Origin: Dickeya chrysanthemi NCPPB 402
Lineage (GTDB): Bacteria > Pseudomonadota > Gammaproteobacteria > Enterobacterales > Enterobacteriaceae
Assembly (NCBI RefSeq): GCF_000406105.1
Contig: NZ_CM001974.1
Coordinates: 3,528,486-3,592,485 of the forward strand
Length of the DNA stretch: 64,000 bases
Direction of reading: 5' to 3'
The notes under the pieces were generated by a model that saw only the letters and a list, made by a program, of their open reading frames with translations, did no database searches and had not been told where the DNA came from. Below are positions 27,536 to 36,825 of this stretch, in pieces. The translations under genes were made by a program, and so were the position numbers. Every line of letters starts with the position of its first letter. Position 1 is the stretch's first letter.

Positions 27536-28489
27536 ATGTCAGAACACAGACTGAACTGTGATGCCAATGGTAGCGCGCCGGTATCGTTCCCGTTGTTCCG
27601 GCTCGTTCAACCTCTGTTCCATTTTGACCACGGATACCGGATGACGCTGACCGCACCCCCCAATCTGCCCACGACGTATTCGCCCGAACCGGTGCCTCGC
27701 CATACACCGGCCAGTTCGCTGCTTACCCATCAGATTATTGCCCGTAACCAATACGTATTACGCACGGTAGTGATGCACGCCGATCTGATTGGGCTGGTCG
27801 TTTCCGGCACCAAACAGTTGCTAGCGCCGGAAGGCCGCAGTGATTTTGCACCCGGCGAGTTATTCATATTGCCGCGCGGCACCCAATGGGATGTTGTCAA
27901 CGATCCGGCACCGCAAGGGCGTTATGTAGCGCAAGTTATCAACCTGCAACCCGAGACGATAACGCGCTTTTATCAGTCTTTCGGTCAGTTCGCCGCGCTG
28001 GAACCGGTACGCAGCGCAGCCCGGGTCGCAGAGACTTCGGCAAGCATAAAAACGGCGTTTTTGCGCGCCGCCGATGCATTGAGCGACGCAAACTGTTCGA
28101 CAACGCTCAGCGAACACCGGGTGTTGGAAGTATTGCTCTTGCTGGCTGAACACGCCGGTGTGGTACTGGCGCCGCCGGGAGCATTGAACTGGAGCGAGCG
28201 GGTGCGGCGGCTGGTGGCGCAGCGCCCGTATGATCACTGGTCGGCAAGCCGTGTAGCGCAAGCGCTGTCCACAACCGCCAGCACCCTGAACCGCCGACTG
28301 GCACAGGAAGGCCACACCATCACTACCTGTGTGCGGGATACCCGGCTGGAAACGGCAATGGTGTTATTGCAGTCATCCGAACGCCCGGTCGCCGCCATCG
28401 CCCTTGACGTCGGTTATGAATCCCACAGCAAATTCACCGCCGCTTTCCGTCGCCGATTCGGCGTTGTGCCATCGGCATTGCGTGGGTGA
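27536..28489 (+). CDS. AraC-family regulator
   Basis: 317 aa from the ATG at 27536; an internal ATG at 27641 (MTLTAPPNL) would give 282 aa, and neither has a strong ribosome site. An N-terminal cupin-like sensing region contains DFAPGELFILPRGTQWDV (about 104-121). The C-terminal pair of helix-turn-helix motifs is WSASRVAQALSTTASTLNRR (about 235-254) and RPVAAIALDVGYESHSKFTA, then FRRRFGVVPSALR. It is divergent from the PEBP gene and likely controls it. The effector is unknown. Confidence 0.8.
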   Translation: MSEHRLNCDANGSAPVSFPLFRLVQPLFHFDHGYRMTLTAPPNLPTTYSPEPVPRHTPASSLLTHQIIARNQYVLRTVVMHADLIGLVVSGTKQLLAPEGRSDFAPGELFILPRGTQWDVVNDPAPQGRYVAQVINLQPETITRFYQSFGQFAALEPVRSAARVAETSASIKTAFLRAADALSDANCSTTLSEHRVLEVLLLLAEHAGVVLAPPGALNWSERVRRLVAQRPYDHWSASRVAQALSTTASTLNRRLAQEGHTITTCVRDTRLETAMVLLQSSERPVAAIALDVGYESHSKFTAAFRRRFGVVPSALRG

Positions 28490-28789
28490 GGGGTATCACA
28501 CTGATGCCAAGGATAGGAACGGTTCCACTGACTTCAGTATTTCAAGAAACGACGAGTCGATAAAACACCGGGTATCCCAACTCCCAAGAATCTCTTTTTT
28601 TACAAATATAGAAAGAAATATATCTGGTGAGGTTTCAGCAAATACATAGAGTTAAAACAGGTTCATTTACAAATGCGCATTGCTCCATCGAATATAAAGT
28701 TGACTTTACACAGATTTTTCCCTGTGCGAAGTCATGTAAAATTATTCCATCCCTAATTAATAACCAATCCATTGATAGTAGGATATTTT
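28490..28789. other. Intergenic region
   Basis: 300 bp, AT-richer than its flanks, holding the promoter region of the secreted-protein/lipoprotein pair. No gene or repeat recognised. Confidence 0.4.
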
Positions 28790-29392
28790 ATGAAGCTCAT
28801 ATTCACTCTGGTATTAGCTGTAAGTGCTATAGGAGCAGTGCAGGCCAAGACTCTCCCTGAAAGCCTTCTTCGCTGTGACAGTAGTTTTTTCAGCGAGCTC
28901 TATAGCCAGCAGGCCAAGTTTAAAAACGTTGTACCGCTAACGACCGACCAAGCACGGCATGCCTGGTTCACTGCCCCCAAAGGCAATGGTGACATGCTGT
29001 GGTTCTCTCAGCCAGTTCGTGTGGGGCAACTAACACTTTCCGGTTATTGGTCGAAAAAGAGCGACCTCGCAGAGTTAGGTAAATATTATTTCTGGGGGCT
29101 GGTTATCGAGGAATCGCCGAAAGTGGTGATGGCGGCGTTATCGGAGGCAAATTGGCAAAAAGCGGGTGACGAATATATATCTAATCCGATGATTAAACGT
29201 CCTGATGATCGTGAATGGCAAGCCAATTCAAGTGCGGCCAGCGGCATTGCTCCAGCCAAAGGCAGCATAGAAAAACTTGCACTACTGGAGGTGAGTAATG
29301 GCAAAACCAAGCTACTCTGTTCGGTGCAAGGCAGCGTAACAGAAGGTGATTTACTTCCACTGCGACCGGATCTGGCTGGAAACAAACAATGA
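28790..29392 (+). CDS. Hypothetical secreted protein
   Basis: 200 aa from the ATG at 28790, preceded by AGTAGG. It has a clear signal peptide (MKLIFTLVLAVSAIGAVQA, cleavage after VQA), then a soluble domain of about 180 residues with two Cys, one near the start (LLRCDSSF) and one near the end (KLLCSVQG), which could form a disulfide. I do not recognise the family. Its stop overlaps the next start by four bases (ATGA), so the two are translationally coupled. GC content is lower than in the neighbours, hinting at transfer. Confidence 0.7.
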   Translation: MKLIFTLVLAVSAIGAVQAKTLPESLLRCDSSFFSELYSQQAKFKNVVPLTTDQARHAWFTAPKGNGDMLWFSQPVRVGQLTLSGYWSKKSDLAELGKYYFWGLVIEESPKVVMAALSEANWQKAGDEYISNPMIKRPDDREWQANSSAASGIAPAKGSIEKLALLEVSNGKTKLLCSVQGSVTEGDLLPLRPDLAGNKQ

Positions 29393-29889
29393 AATACTTA
29401 ATTCTGTGTACCACATTAGCACTGCTTGCAGGCTGTTCCAGTCCAAATAAAGTGCCAACTGTTGGCCCGCGCCCCGCTGGATTGCTAAAGCTGCTTGAAG
29501 ACAATACGGGAGGTACATATGCCGACATGCGTAGCGTTTCAAGCTACCAGAACAACACACATTTGCGCCGTTTCTTTCTCATTAATAACTACATAGGGCC
29601 AAGACGTGTACAAACCGATCCCCCCGTTTATGTCTCCAGCTCGCGTGTGATTAACGTTGTTAATTGCGATACTCAAGAGCGTGCACAGTTTGAGCGCATC
29701 TATTTTTCTCAGTACTGGGGACAAGGTGATGCGATCTTAAAACGCGAGGCTGTAGGACAATGGGAAAAATTCCCGAAAGAGTCATTAATCGGCATCATCG
29801 CTGATAGTATTTGCAAGATTGAACCGGCCCATCTGAAGCCGGAACCACCAAAGGATACGCGTGCCACACTACTCGGCGAGATGTTGTAA
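29389..29889 (+). CDS. Hypothetical lipoprotein (surface-adhesin-E-like)
   Basis: 166 aa with a lipoprotein signal: MKYLILCTTLALLAGCSS, lipobox LLAGC with Cys at 16 and Ser at +2 (outer-membrane sorting). The rest has a pair of Cys (VVNCDTQERAQFERIYFSQY, and SICKIEP near the end). The pattern 'V.CD……R….Y….G' resembles the surface-adhesin E-like domain; this is a weak call by eye. It is coupled to the upstream secreted-protein gene by a 4-base overlap. Confidence 0.65.
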   Translation: MKYLILCTTLALLAGCSSPNKVPTVGPRPAGLLKLLEDNTGGTYADMRSVSSYQNNTHLRRFFLINNYIGPRRVQTDPPVYVSSSRVINVVNCDTQERAQFERIYFSQYWGQGDAILKREAVGQWEKFPKESLIGIIADSICKIEPAHLKPEPPKDTRATLLGEML

Positions 29890-29901
29890 GTAGACCTATT
29901 T

Positions 29902-30105
29902 TTAATTCTGCGTACTTTTGGGGATTCCAGGGTTTTCAGTTATCCGCTGATATTCTCCCGGCCTTCGGTTATTCAGGGATTCATGGGGCGCTCGTACTCC
30001 AACCACCGGCACCGCATGATTTCCCTGACTCGATTCAGAGTTCTGAACCGGTAAATACCCAGTATCTCTTTCATCTGTTCAACACATTCAACGAATATAC
30101 TGTTA
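29902..30105 (-). pseudogene. IS3-family transposase remnant (C-terminus)
   Basis: Read on the minus strand it gives VEQMKEILGIYRFRTLNRVRE…WLEYERP and then, after a one-base slip, ESLNNRRPGEYQRITENPG…STQN-stop. This is the end of an IS3-group OrfB integrase (RFRTLxEVREI…WLxEYNxERPHESLNNLTPEEY). It is frameshifted and lacks everything upstream, so it is dead. It sits between the lipoprotein gene and the panE-like gene. Confidence 0.75.
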
Positions 30106-30178
30106 CCAATCTGCTCTGTTGGCATGCTCGGTCATCGCTACCGGTTCCGTAATGATCATTGAATCAGGAGAACACAAA

Positions 30179-31069
30179 ATGTCAGACCATCCCACAATGG
30201 CGCTTCTGGGTCCGGGTGCTATCGGTACGACCATCGCTGCGGTACTGCATGAAGTTGGCCGCACGCCACGCCTTTGCGGACGCACCGCGCATCCACAGTT
30301 AATTCTGCGCCGCGATGACGATACAGTTGTGGTGCCGGGCCCGGTATTGAACAATCCGGCGGTTATCAGCCATCCATTCGATCTGGTGTTTGTCGCGGTG
30401 AAAACCACCCAGATTGCTAGCAGCGCCGACTGGCTGGCTACACTGTGCGATGAAAACACCGTCGTGTGTGCACTGCAAAACGGTGTCGAGCAGAAAAAAT
30501 TGTTGGAACCTTGGGTCAACGGCGCACAGGTGTTGCCTTCGGTAGTCTGGTTCCCGGCACAGCGTGAGCCTGACGCATCCGTCTGGTTGCGCGCCCAACC
30601 CCGCCTGACGCTGCCGGATGTGCCGCAGGCAAAATGGGTAGTGGATGCGCTCAGCGGCACTCGCTGTACGGTTGAATTATCATCCGATTTTATCTCGGTG
30701 GCCTGGCGCAAACTGCTGCATAATGCCGCCGCGGGACTGATGGTGCTGGCTAATCGTCGTACCGGGATGTTCTCACGCGGAGATGTCACGGAACTGGCGC
30801 TGGCTTATCTGCACGAATGTCTGGCGGTAGCACATGCGGAAGGCGCGGTACTTGATGAAAATGTTCCACAGGAGATTGTTGACGCCTTCCATCATGCTCC
30901 CGCGGATTTGGGCACCTCAATTCTCGCCGACCGACAGGCGAACCGCCCGTTGGAATGGGATATCCGCAACGGCGTGATCCAACGTTATGGTCGTTCACAG
31001 GGTATTCCAACCCCTATCAGCGACGTGCTGGTGCCGCTGCTGGCGGCAGGAAGCGAGGGGCCGGGGTGA
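30179..31069 (+). CDS. Ketopantoate reductase family protein (PanE/ApbA-like)
   Basis: 296 aa from the ATG at 30179, after CAGGAG. N-terminal NAD(P)-binding Rossmann fold LLGPGAIGTTIAAVLHE (about 9-25), FVAVKTTQ (about 71-78) and ALQNGVEQ (about 98-105). The C-terminal helical domain has the catalytic-type Lys in AWRKLLHNAA (about 178-187) and NRPLEWDIRNGVI. Family members reduce 2-dehydropantoate to pantoate for coenzyme A, but oxidoreductases of other specificity share the fold. It is isolated from pan genes and lies beside mobile-element debris, so it may be a second copy with another role. Confidence 0.8.
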   Translation: MSDHPTMALLGPGAIGTTIAAVLHEVGRTPRLCGRTAHPQLILRRDDDTVVVPGPVLNNPAVISHPFDLVFVAVKTTQIASSADWLATLCDENTVVCALQNGVEQKKLLEPWVNGAQVLPSVVWFPAQREPDASVWLRAQPRLTLPDVPQAKWVVDALSGTRCTVELSSDFISVAWRKLLHNAAAGLMVLANRRTGMFSRGDVTELALAYLHECLAVAHAEGAVLDENVPQEIVDAFHHAPADLGTSILADRQANRPLEWDIRNGVIQRYGRSQGIPTPISDVLVPLLAAGSEGPG

Positions 31070-31262
31070 AGCAGCCTTCTCCCAGTCGCCCCATCCCAGC
31101 ATCGCGTACCGGGCAACCTTCTCAAGCTCAGCACGGCTGGCGCCATCGCGCGCCTGCAACACCATGCCGCCTTGTACCGCCAGAACATAACGAGCAAGCC
31201 CGTTAATATTCACCGAGGCTGCGAGATCCCCTTCGCTGACCGCTTGCGAAAACCGGAGTTCC
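31060..31262 (-). pseudogene. TetR-family regulator remnant (C-terminus)
   Basis: Minus-strand reading RFSQAVSEGDLAASVNINGL then ARYVLAVQGGMVLQARDGAS and RAELEKVARYAMLGW is typical of the C-terminal ligand domain of TetR regulators. No helix-turn-helix part is found upstream; the homology stops near 31262. The remnant overlaps the end of the panE-like gene on the opposite strand. The next ~130 bp, up to the VOC gene end, shows nothing recognisable. Confidence 0.55.
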
Positions 31263-31395
31263 CGCGTTCGACGCGCCTATCGTAAGCTCCGTCTGCCGGG
31301 GCTTACCTGATTTTCCTGTGGGTCTGGTTTATAAATCCCGGTAGGGCCTGGGCATCTGTCGTCCTGCCTCTTCCTTCGTTTTCTGGCTCTCCCCT

Positions 31396-32238
31396 CTACG
31401 CTTTTTCCGCAAAACGCATCGCCAGCCATTGTGCCTGCTGCTGCATCACCAGCACCTGATGGCCCTGCTCGCGCCACTGAATATCGCCCTGGCTAAGGCA
31501 GCGCCTGAGCTGCCCCAGTGAGGCCACCTGAAAACAGAGCGCCACCATTTTCGCCGGAGCCTGCGCAGCGACAGGCGGCAGCGCGAACTCCTGGCTGGCC
31601 TGTTGATGCGTGATAATACGCAGGCAGCAGGTTCCTGAATCAAGCACATAACCACCGTTCTCCTCCGCGCGAGCCTCCGTACTGAATAACTGGCGATACA
31701 GCGCCAGCGTCTGTTCAGGTTGAGGCGAGGCAATAACGAACGCGGACAGCGCCTGCACGCCATTCGGATGTACTTGCCAGGCGGGCTGCCAGACGGCCTG
31801 CGGCGTCTGATGTTCGCAGAAAAAACTGAAGCCGTATGCCACGGCGCTGGCGCGGATCCGCGAGATACAGAACCGGGCCTCAGCCTGGCTGCCGTCCGGC
31901 AGTATCACCGGGCGTGAGAAGCGGGTCGGCGGTTCGCCATCGAGTTGACATTGCTGGAGGTGACGCCATACCGCATGCGCATCCTGGGTTTTCCAGACCA
32001 GCCCGGCAAGGCCTGGCGCAACGTTCCATAAACCTCGCGAGTCAGTCTGCCTGGCGGGCTCATAGCCTAAAAGCTCCAGATAGTTATCGGCAAAGATGGC
32101 CAGATGGTTGCTGGAGCCCATCGAATGGTGTCCCCGCGTACTGAGCTGAAATCCCATCCGCTGGAACAAGGATTGCGCCTGATCCAGCTCTTCATCGACA
32201 TTAATCACCGCGTGATCGATAACCGGGGTAATCGGCAT
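31396..32238 (-). CDS. VOC-family protein (glyoxalase-like, two modules)
   Basis: 280 aa. The N-terminus PVIDHAVINVDEELDQAQSL and then YLELLGYEP, with a second half beginning ALSAFVIASPQPEQTLALYR, show two vicinal-oxygen-chelate modules (glyoxalase_3-like). Likely metal ligands are His 9 and Glu near 55 (YLELLG). Reaction unknown. It follows livF by 33 bp on the same strand and starts after GAAGGA, so it is the last gene of the ABC importer operon and may act on the imported compound. Confidence 0.7.
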   Translation of the reverse strand: MPITPVIDHAVINVDEELDQAQSLFQRMGFQLSTRGHHSMGSSNHLAIFADNYLELLGYEPARQTDSRGLWNVAPGLAGLVWKTQDAHAVWRHLQQCQLDGEPPTRFSRPVILPDGSQAEARFCISRIRASAVAYGFSFFCEHQTPQAVWQPAWQVHPNGVQALSAFVIASPQPEQTLALYRQLFSTEARAEENGGYVLDSGTCCLRIITHQQASQEFALPPVAAQAPAKMVALCFQVASLGQLRRCLSQGDIQWREQGHQVLVMQQQAQWLAMRFAEKA

Positions 32239-32271
32239 GGTGTATTCCTTCTGTTCTTTTTATTGATCCTG

Positions 32272-32991
32272 TCAGGCGGCACGACCGCCAAAATAGAGCT
32301 CGCGCATACGGGGGTCGTCCAGCAGAACCCGCGCGCTGCCCTCCATTGCTACTTTCCCCAGCGCCAGCACGTAAGCCCGGTCGGAAATGTGCAGTGCCTC
32401 CATGGCGTTCTGCTCGACCATCAAAATAGTCACTTTTTCCTTGCGGCGAATGGTTTGTATGGCGCTAAACACTTCCGTCAGCATTTTCGGTGACAGCCCG
32501 GCCGACGGTTCATCAAGCAGCAGTACCGCAGGTTCAGGCATCAGTGCGCGGGCGAGCGCGAGAATTTGTCGCTCGCCGCCGGAAAGCGCGGACGCGGGCG
32601 ATTGCCACTTTTTATGTAACACCGGGTAATGTTCCGCCAGTTGCGCCATCCGCTGCTTACGCTGGCCGGGCGCTAAAAACTGTCCCCCGGTTTGCAGGTT
32701 TTCTGCCACGGTCAGAGTGTTGAAGACGTTGTCCAGTTGCGGGACAAACCCGAGCGCGCATTCACGGATTTTTCGGTGCACCGGAATTTTGGCTGTTTCC
32801 TGTCCATCGATTTCAACCCGTCCTTCGCGCGGGGAGACAAAACCGGCAATCGATTTCAGCAAGGTGGATTTGCCGCAGCCATTTGGCCCCAGCAGCGTCA
32901 CGATTTCCGCCTGTTTAACGTGCAACGAAATACCATGCAGAATATCAATCCCTGGGGTATAACCGGCGACCACGTTTTCGAGGGTAATCAT
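32272..32991 (-). CDS. Branched-chain-type ABC importer ATPase (LivF-like)
   Basis: 239 aa from the ATG at 32991, which overlaps the LivG-like stop by four bases. Walker A GPNGCGKS (about 36-43), Q-loop VPQLDN, signature ALSGGERQ (about 133-140), Walker B VLLLDEPSAGLSPK and H-loop-type region TILMVEQN. The Glu-rich 'VEQN' end (in place of VxHD) is typical of LivF. It powers uptake with LivG, LivH and LivM. The imported compound here is probably not leucine; see the substrate-binding protein entry. Confidence 0.9.
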   Translation of the reverse strand: MITLENVVAGYTPGIDILHGISLHVKQAEIVTLLGPNGCGKSTLLKSIAGFVSPREGRVEIDGQETAKIPVHRKIRECALGFVPQLDNVFNTLTVAENLQTGGQFLAPGQRKQRMAQLAEHYPVLHKKWQSPASALSGGERQILALARALMPEPAVLLLDEPSAGLSPKMLTEVFSAIQTIRRKEKVTILMVEQNAMEALHISDRAYVLALGKVAMEGSARVLLDDPRMRELYFGGRAA

Positions 32992-33767
32992 ACCGCCTCC
33001 TGCAATGTTGCGGTGCTGTGCCCGAGATAGGCTTCCAGCACCTGCTGGTTCTGCGCCAGTTCGTCCGGGCGGCAACTGGCGACAATCTGCCCGCGATCCA
33101 ACACAATGCAGCGCTGACACAAGGTGTTAATAAAGTGCATGTCGTGCTCGATAACCAAAAGCGAAATGCCCTGACGACTCAGGTTGACCAGCGTTTCCAC
33201 CAGTTCCTGGCGTAATTTCGGGTGCACACCCGCCATAGGTTCATCCAGCATCAGTAGCGTCGGTTTGCCCATCAACGCGCAGGCAATGCCCAGTAATTTT
33301 TTCTGTCCGCCGGAAAGCGCCGCAGCAGGCAGGTCTTTCACTTTGGTTAACAACAAGGTGTCGAGTAATTCGCTGGCGCGGACTCGGTCTTCCTGTTCGA
33401 CTTTATGCCCGGAAGCCAGCCCCAGCAGACCGTTGAATAACCCGTGCTGACGAGTACCCGCCGCCATCACGACTTCCATCACGCTCATTTTTTCCGGCAT
33501 GACAGGAAGCTGGAAGGTGCGCGCAATGCCTGCCTGGATAATTCGGTGACTGGGCTGACACGCAATAGCGCGGCCATCAAATGTGATGCTACCGCCATCC
33601 GGTCGGGTAAAACCGGAAATGGTGTTGAGCAGCGTGCTTTTACCGGAACCATTCGGCCCCAGCAGGCCAAGAATTTCGCCCTTTTCCAGCGTAAATGATA
33701 CGGATGTCAGTACCTGGTTGCCGCCAAAGGCTTTGCTGACACCAGCCACTTCAAGCAAACGGCTCAT
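32988..33767 (-). CDS. Branched-chain-type ABC importer ATPase (LivG-like)
   Basis: 259 aa. Walker A GPNGSGKS (about 36-43), QLPVMPEKMSV region, signature ALSGGQKK, Walker B LLMLDEPMAGVHP and VIEHDM. The LivG-specific 'MAGxxP' after Walker B is present. Its start overlaps the livM stop by four bases and its end overlaps livF, so translation is coupled through the operon. Confidence 0.9.
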   Translation of the reverse strand: MSRLLEVAGVSKAFGGNQVLTSVSFTLEKGEILGLLGPNGSGKSTLLNTISGFTRPDGGSITFDGRAIACQPSHRIIQAGIARTFQLPVMPEKMSVMEVVMAAGTRQHGLFNGLLGLASGHKVEQEDRVRASELLDTLLLTKVKDLPAAALSGGQKKLLGIACALMGKPTLLMLDEPMAGVHPKLRQELVETLVNLSRQGISLLVIEHDMHFINTLCQRCIVLDRGQIVASCRPDELAQNQQVLEAYLGHSTATLQEAV

Positions 33768-34651
33768 GATAACGTCCTTAATTTTTCAGGTAACAGGCCG
33801 CCCGGCCGGGTGAGCAGGCACAGCAATAAAGCCAGACCGACCAACCCCAGGCGCAAAGCGCCAGTCAGGTCTGAACTGATATGGAAATAATCTTTTGCGA
33901 AGGGGATAAAGTTATACAGCCCTTCTACCAACAACACGCCCAGCAGCACGCCGCGCACATTGCCAATACCGCCGATCATTACCATGCTCCAGATAAGAAA
34001 GGTTTCCGAAGAGAGCAAATAATCCGGGCTGACATAGTCGGTGTACCAGGCCAGTAACATACCGGCCAGACAGCACATCACCGCGCTACTCATTAACGCC
34101 CGGCATTTCAGCCATAGCAGCGCATAGCCCATGCAGATAGCCAATTGAGGTTGCTCGCGCATCAGGCGTAGCGCCCGGCCAAACCGGCTGGTGCCGATCC
34201 GCAGGCTGGCAAGCGTGGCGATGATGACGCAAAGCAGGATAATGACCGCAAAGATGCGCGTATCGGCGACGGTATCGCCGGTTGACCAGGGCGCAGACAG
34301 CCCGCCAATCCCCTGCGCGCCGCCCGTCAGACGGTCTTCATTGACGACCGCAATACGGATGATTTCAGCCAGTGCCAGCGTGGCGATGCCCCAGTAATCC
34401 GCCGTGAGCTGACGACCCAGCAACGTCATCAGCGCGCTGATAACAATGGCACACAGTAACCCGGCCGGGATCACCAGCCACAGCGGCAACCCAAAATGGC
34501 TTCCCAGACCGATGGCATAAGCGCCGGTTCCGACAAACACGATATGACCGAAATTCAGCAAACCGGCATAACCTGCCTGTAAATTCAGGGCAAGTGCGAC
34601 AATGGCATAGATCCCGCCAAGGCAAAGGATATGCAGTAAAAACTCAGACAC
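33764..34651 (-). CDS. Branched-chain-type ABC importer permease (LivM-like)
   Basis: 295 aa from a GTG at 34651 placed after GGGAGG; the frame is open to an ATG at 34678 but that lacks a ribosome site and overlaps livH more. About 8-9 membrane segments, with NLQAGYAGLLNFGHIVFVGTGAYA (N-terminal permease signature, in two pieces) and a late ALRLMREQPQLAICMGYALLW, the EAA-like cytoplasmic loop that contacts the ATPases. Confidence 0.88.
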   Translation of the reverse strand: MSEFLLHILCLGGIYAIVALALNLQAGYAGLLNFGHIVFVGTGAYAIGLGSHFGLPLWLVIPAGLLCAIVISALMTLLGRQLTADYWGIATLALAEIIRIAVVNEDRLTGGAQGIGGLSAPWSTGDTVADTRIFAVIILLCVIIATLASLRIGTSRFGRALRLMREQPQLAICMGYALLWLKCRALMSSAVMCCLAGMLLAWYTDYVSPDYLLSSETFLIWSMVMIGGIGNVRGVLLGVLLVEGLYNFIPFAKDYFHISSDLTGALRLGLVGLALLLCLLTRPGGLLPEKLRTLS

Positions 34652-35537
34652 GGCGGACCTCCCGGTTAAACAGGCCATAAGGACGCAGCAACAGCGCCAG
34701 CAGCAAAATCACAAACGATGAGGCATTCACCCAGGTTACCGGGATAAACACTAAGTCGCCGCCGAACAGCCAGCTCCAGTCGATGTTGGTAACGAGGGTT
34801 TCGGTTGCCGCGATAAGGAGTGCGCCAAAAATAGCGCCCATTGGGTTTCCCAGCCCGCCGAGAATGGCGGCAGCGAGTACCGGCAACATCAGATCATTGC
34901 CCTGGTTAACCCATGCGCTGGCGTTCATCGCCAGCATGCTGCCTCCCACAGCGGCCAGCATTCCGGCCACCAGATTGACGTTGTGGATAATGGCACTGGC
35001 ATTCAACCCGGAGGCCGCCGCCAGATCCCGGTTACTGGCCAGCGCACGGATAGCGCGACCTTGCGGCGTGCGAAACAGCAGCAGGCTGAACATCACCACC
35101 AACGACATCGTGACGCCAAGACTCCAGAGCTCGTCGGTCGAGATGCGTGTGTCCCCCACCAGCAAGAGTTCGCCCACTGGCAGGGAATAATTCACCGGGG
35201 CCGATCCTTCAACCCCGAGAACCAGTGCAATCAGCACCATCGATACCGCCAGCGAGCCAATCATGGCGTTAGCGGTGCCGCGTTTTAGCAGCGGCTGGTA
35301 CACCCAGTGATGCAACATCATGGACAGCATGCCGCAGACCATTGCCGAAAACACGATTGCCATAGACAACGGCATGCCAAGACGAAGCCCGGCGGCGGTA
35401 ATAAATGAACCGACCATGGCATATTGCATATGGGCGATATTGGCGAACCGTACCAGCCCGTACACCAGGCTTAATCCCAGCGCGACCAGCGACAAATCCG
35501 CCGTGCGAATCAATGTATCAATCAAAAACTGCAGCAT
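34644..35537 (-). CDS. Branched-chain-type ABC importer permease (LivH-like)
   Basis: 297 aa with about 8 hydrophobic segments. The early LSLVYGLVRFANIAHMQYAM corresponds to the LivH signature (…GLxxxNxAHGxFxM), and PQGRAIRALASNRDLAAASGLN is the cytoplasmic ATPase-contact loop. It lies between the binding-protein gene (48-bp gap) and livM (8-bp overlap). Confidence 0.88.
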   Translation of the reverse strand: MLQFLIDTLIRTADLSLVALGLSLVYGLVRFANIAHMQYAMVGSFITAAGLRLGMPLSMAIVFSAMVCGMLSMMLHHWVYQPLLKRGTANAMIGSLAVSMVLIALVLGVEGSAPVNYSLPVGELLLVGDTRISTDELWSLGVTMSLVVMFSLLLFRTPQGRAIRALASNRDLAAASGLNASAIIHNVNLVAGMLAAVGGSMLAMNASAWVNQGNDLMLPVLAAAILGGLGNPMGAIFGALLIAATETLVTNIDWSWLFGGDLVFIPVTWVNASSFVILLLALLLRPYGLFNREVRRV

Positions 35538-35585
35538 GGTGTTTCCCCGATGATGTAGCGTGAACTGGCGAGATAAAGCGGCTCG

Positions 35586-36713
35586 TTACCGGGGAACCGG
35601 TACGCCATTAAACGCTTTCACTTTCAGGTATGGCTGGGACTGACGCTGGTTATCGGCATCCAGATTTAATGTGCCGGTAATCCCCGTAAAGCCAGGCGCA
35701 ATGGTTTTCATTGCCGCGATCATCGCTGCCGGATCGGCACTGTGTGCTTTATCAATCGCTGCCGCCGCCAGCATCACGCTATCCCAGGCATAGCTGCCGT
35801 ACACGGAACGCGGTTTCTCATGGAATTTTTGCTGGTACAGCTCAGCATAATTTGCGCCGTTGCCGCTCGCCGCTTTCTGGTCAATACCCGCGACTTCCAT
35901 ACCCACCTGTCCGTTGGTGTACTGCGCCGGAGAACCTTCAATAGCCATGGTTAAATACATGCCATACCAGGGCGTTTTATTCAGCCCCAGTTCCCAGGCC
36001 TCACGGTTGAGCACAATGGCATCCTGGCCGTAACTGGTATAGACATAGGCTTGCGGATGGGCGCGGGAGATTTGCTCCAACTCACGGCGATAAGAAGGCT
36101 GACCGCTGGCATAGAGCACTTTGGCAACCACTTTGCCACCCGCTTTTTCAAACGCTTTGGTGAACTGCTCCGCCATCCCCTGCCCGTAAGCCCCATCAGG
36201 TGCGATAAAGGCTACGCTGCTGTAACCGAGCTGGCGCACATCTTGTGCCGAGAAGCTCGCGGAAAGGGAATCCAGGCCAATAACGCTCCAGGACGTAGCG
36301 CCGATTTTGCGGATATCGGTGCTGGTGCCGGAAATATTGATGTGCAACAGATTGTTCTTCACCAGATATTGCCCAACCGGAATGGTGACGCTGGAGGAAA
36401 AACTACCCACCACTAACGGCACATGGTTAACCTGGGTTAACTTGCGCACGGCATTCAGGCCGGTTACCGGGCTTTCAGCGGAATCTTCCACGATCACATG
36501 TAATGGCTGACCATTAACGCCGCCCTGGGCATTGACCTGTTCAACCGCCAGTTCAATACCACGGCGCTGATCTTCACCAATGCTTGCGCTGGTGCCGGTT
36601 AAGGGCAAAATCGCCCCCATGTTCACATCGGCCTGCGCCGTGTGCGCCAGACCTAACAACGTCATACCTGCCAGTGTTGACAGCGCCATGCCCTGCCCAA
36701 AACGATTTTTCAT
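35586..36713 (-). CDS. Periplasmic binding protein of the branched-chain-type importer
   Basis: 375 aa from the ATG at 36713, which has CCGGAGA upstream and gives a proper signal peptide (MKNRFGQGMALSTLAGMTLL, cleavage after TAQA). The mature part is a type I periplasmic binding fold: DVNMGAILPLTGTSASIGED, VPLVVGSFSSSVTIPV, FIAPDGAYGQGMAEQFTKAF and YVYTSYGQDAIVLNREAWEL. LivJ-like proteins bind amino acids, amides, urea or aromatic acids. The divergent operon holds an amidohydrolase and a ProC-like reductase, so an N-acylated amino acid or cyclic imino acid is a reasonable guess. Confidence 0.85.
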   Translation of the reverse strand: MKNRFGQGMALSTLAGMTLLGLAHTAQADVNMGAILPLTGTSASIGEDQRRGIELAVEQVNAQGGVNGQPLHVIVEDSAESPVTGLNAVRKLTQVNHVPLVVGSFSSSVTIPVGQYLVKNNLLHINISGTSTDIRKIGATSWSVIGLDSLSASFSAQDVRQLGYSSVAFIAPDGAYGQGMAEQFTKAFEKAGGKVVAKVLYASGQPSYRRELEQISRAHPQAYVYTSYGQDAIVLNREAWELGLNKTPWYGMYLTMAIEGSPAQYTNGQVGMEVAGIDQKAASGNGANYAELYQQKFHEKPRSVYGSYAWDSVMLAAAAIDKAHSADPAAMIAAMKTIAPGFTGITGTLNLDADNQRQSQPYLKVKAFNGVPVPR

Positions 36714-36825
36714 GTTGGTTCTCCGGTTTGCTGTTGCCGACTTCTGAGGCCGGTGTTTTGTCGCCTGTGCAAACGTGCACAAGCCTGCCTGGTCATGCCA
36801 AAAAAGTGCGCACCAAAGTGAATAT

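Noticed and set aside
31263..31395. Sequence between TetR remnant and VOC gene as part of a mobile element
   Set aside because: No inverted repeat, transposase motif or match to the ERIC family could be seen.
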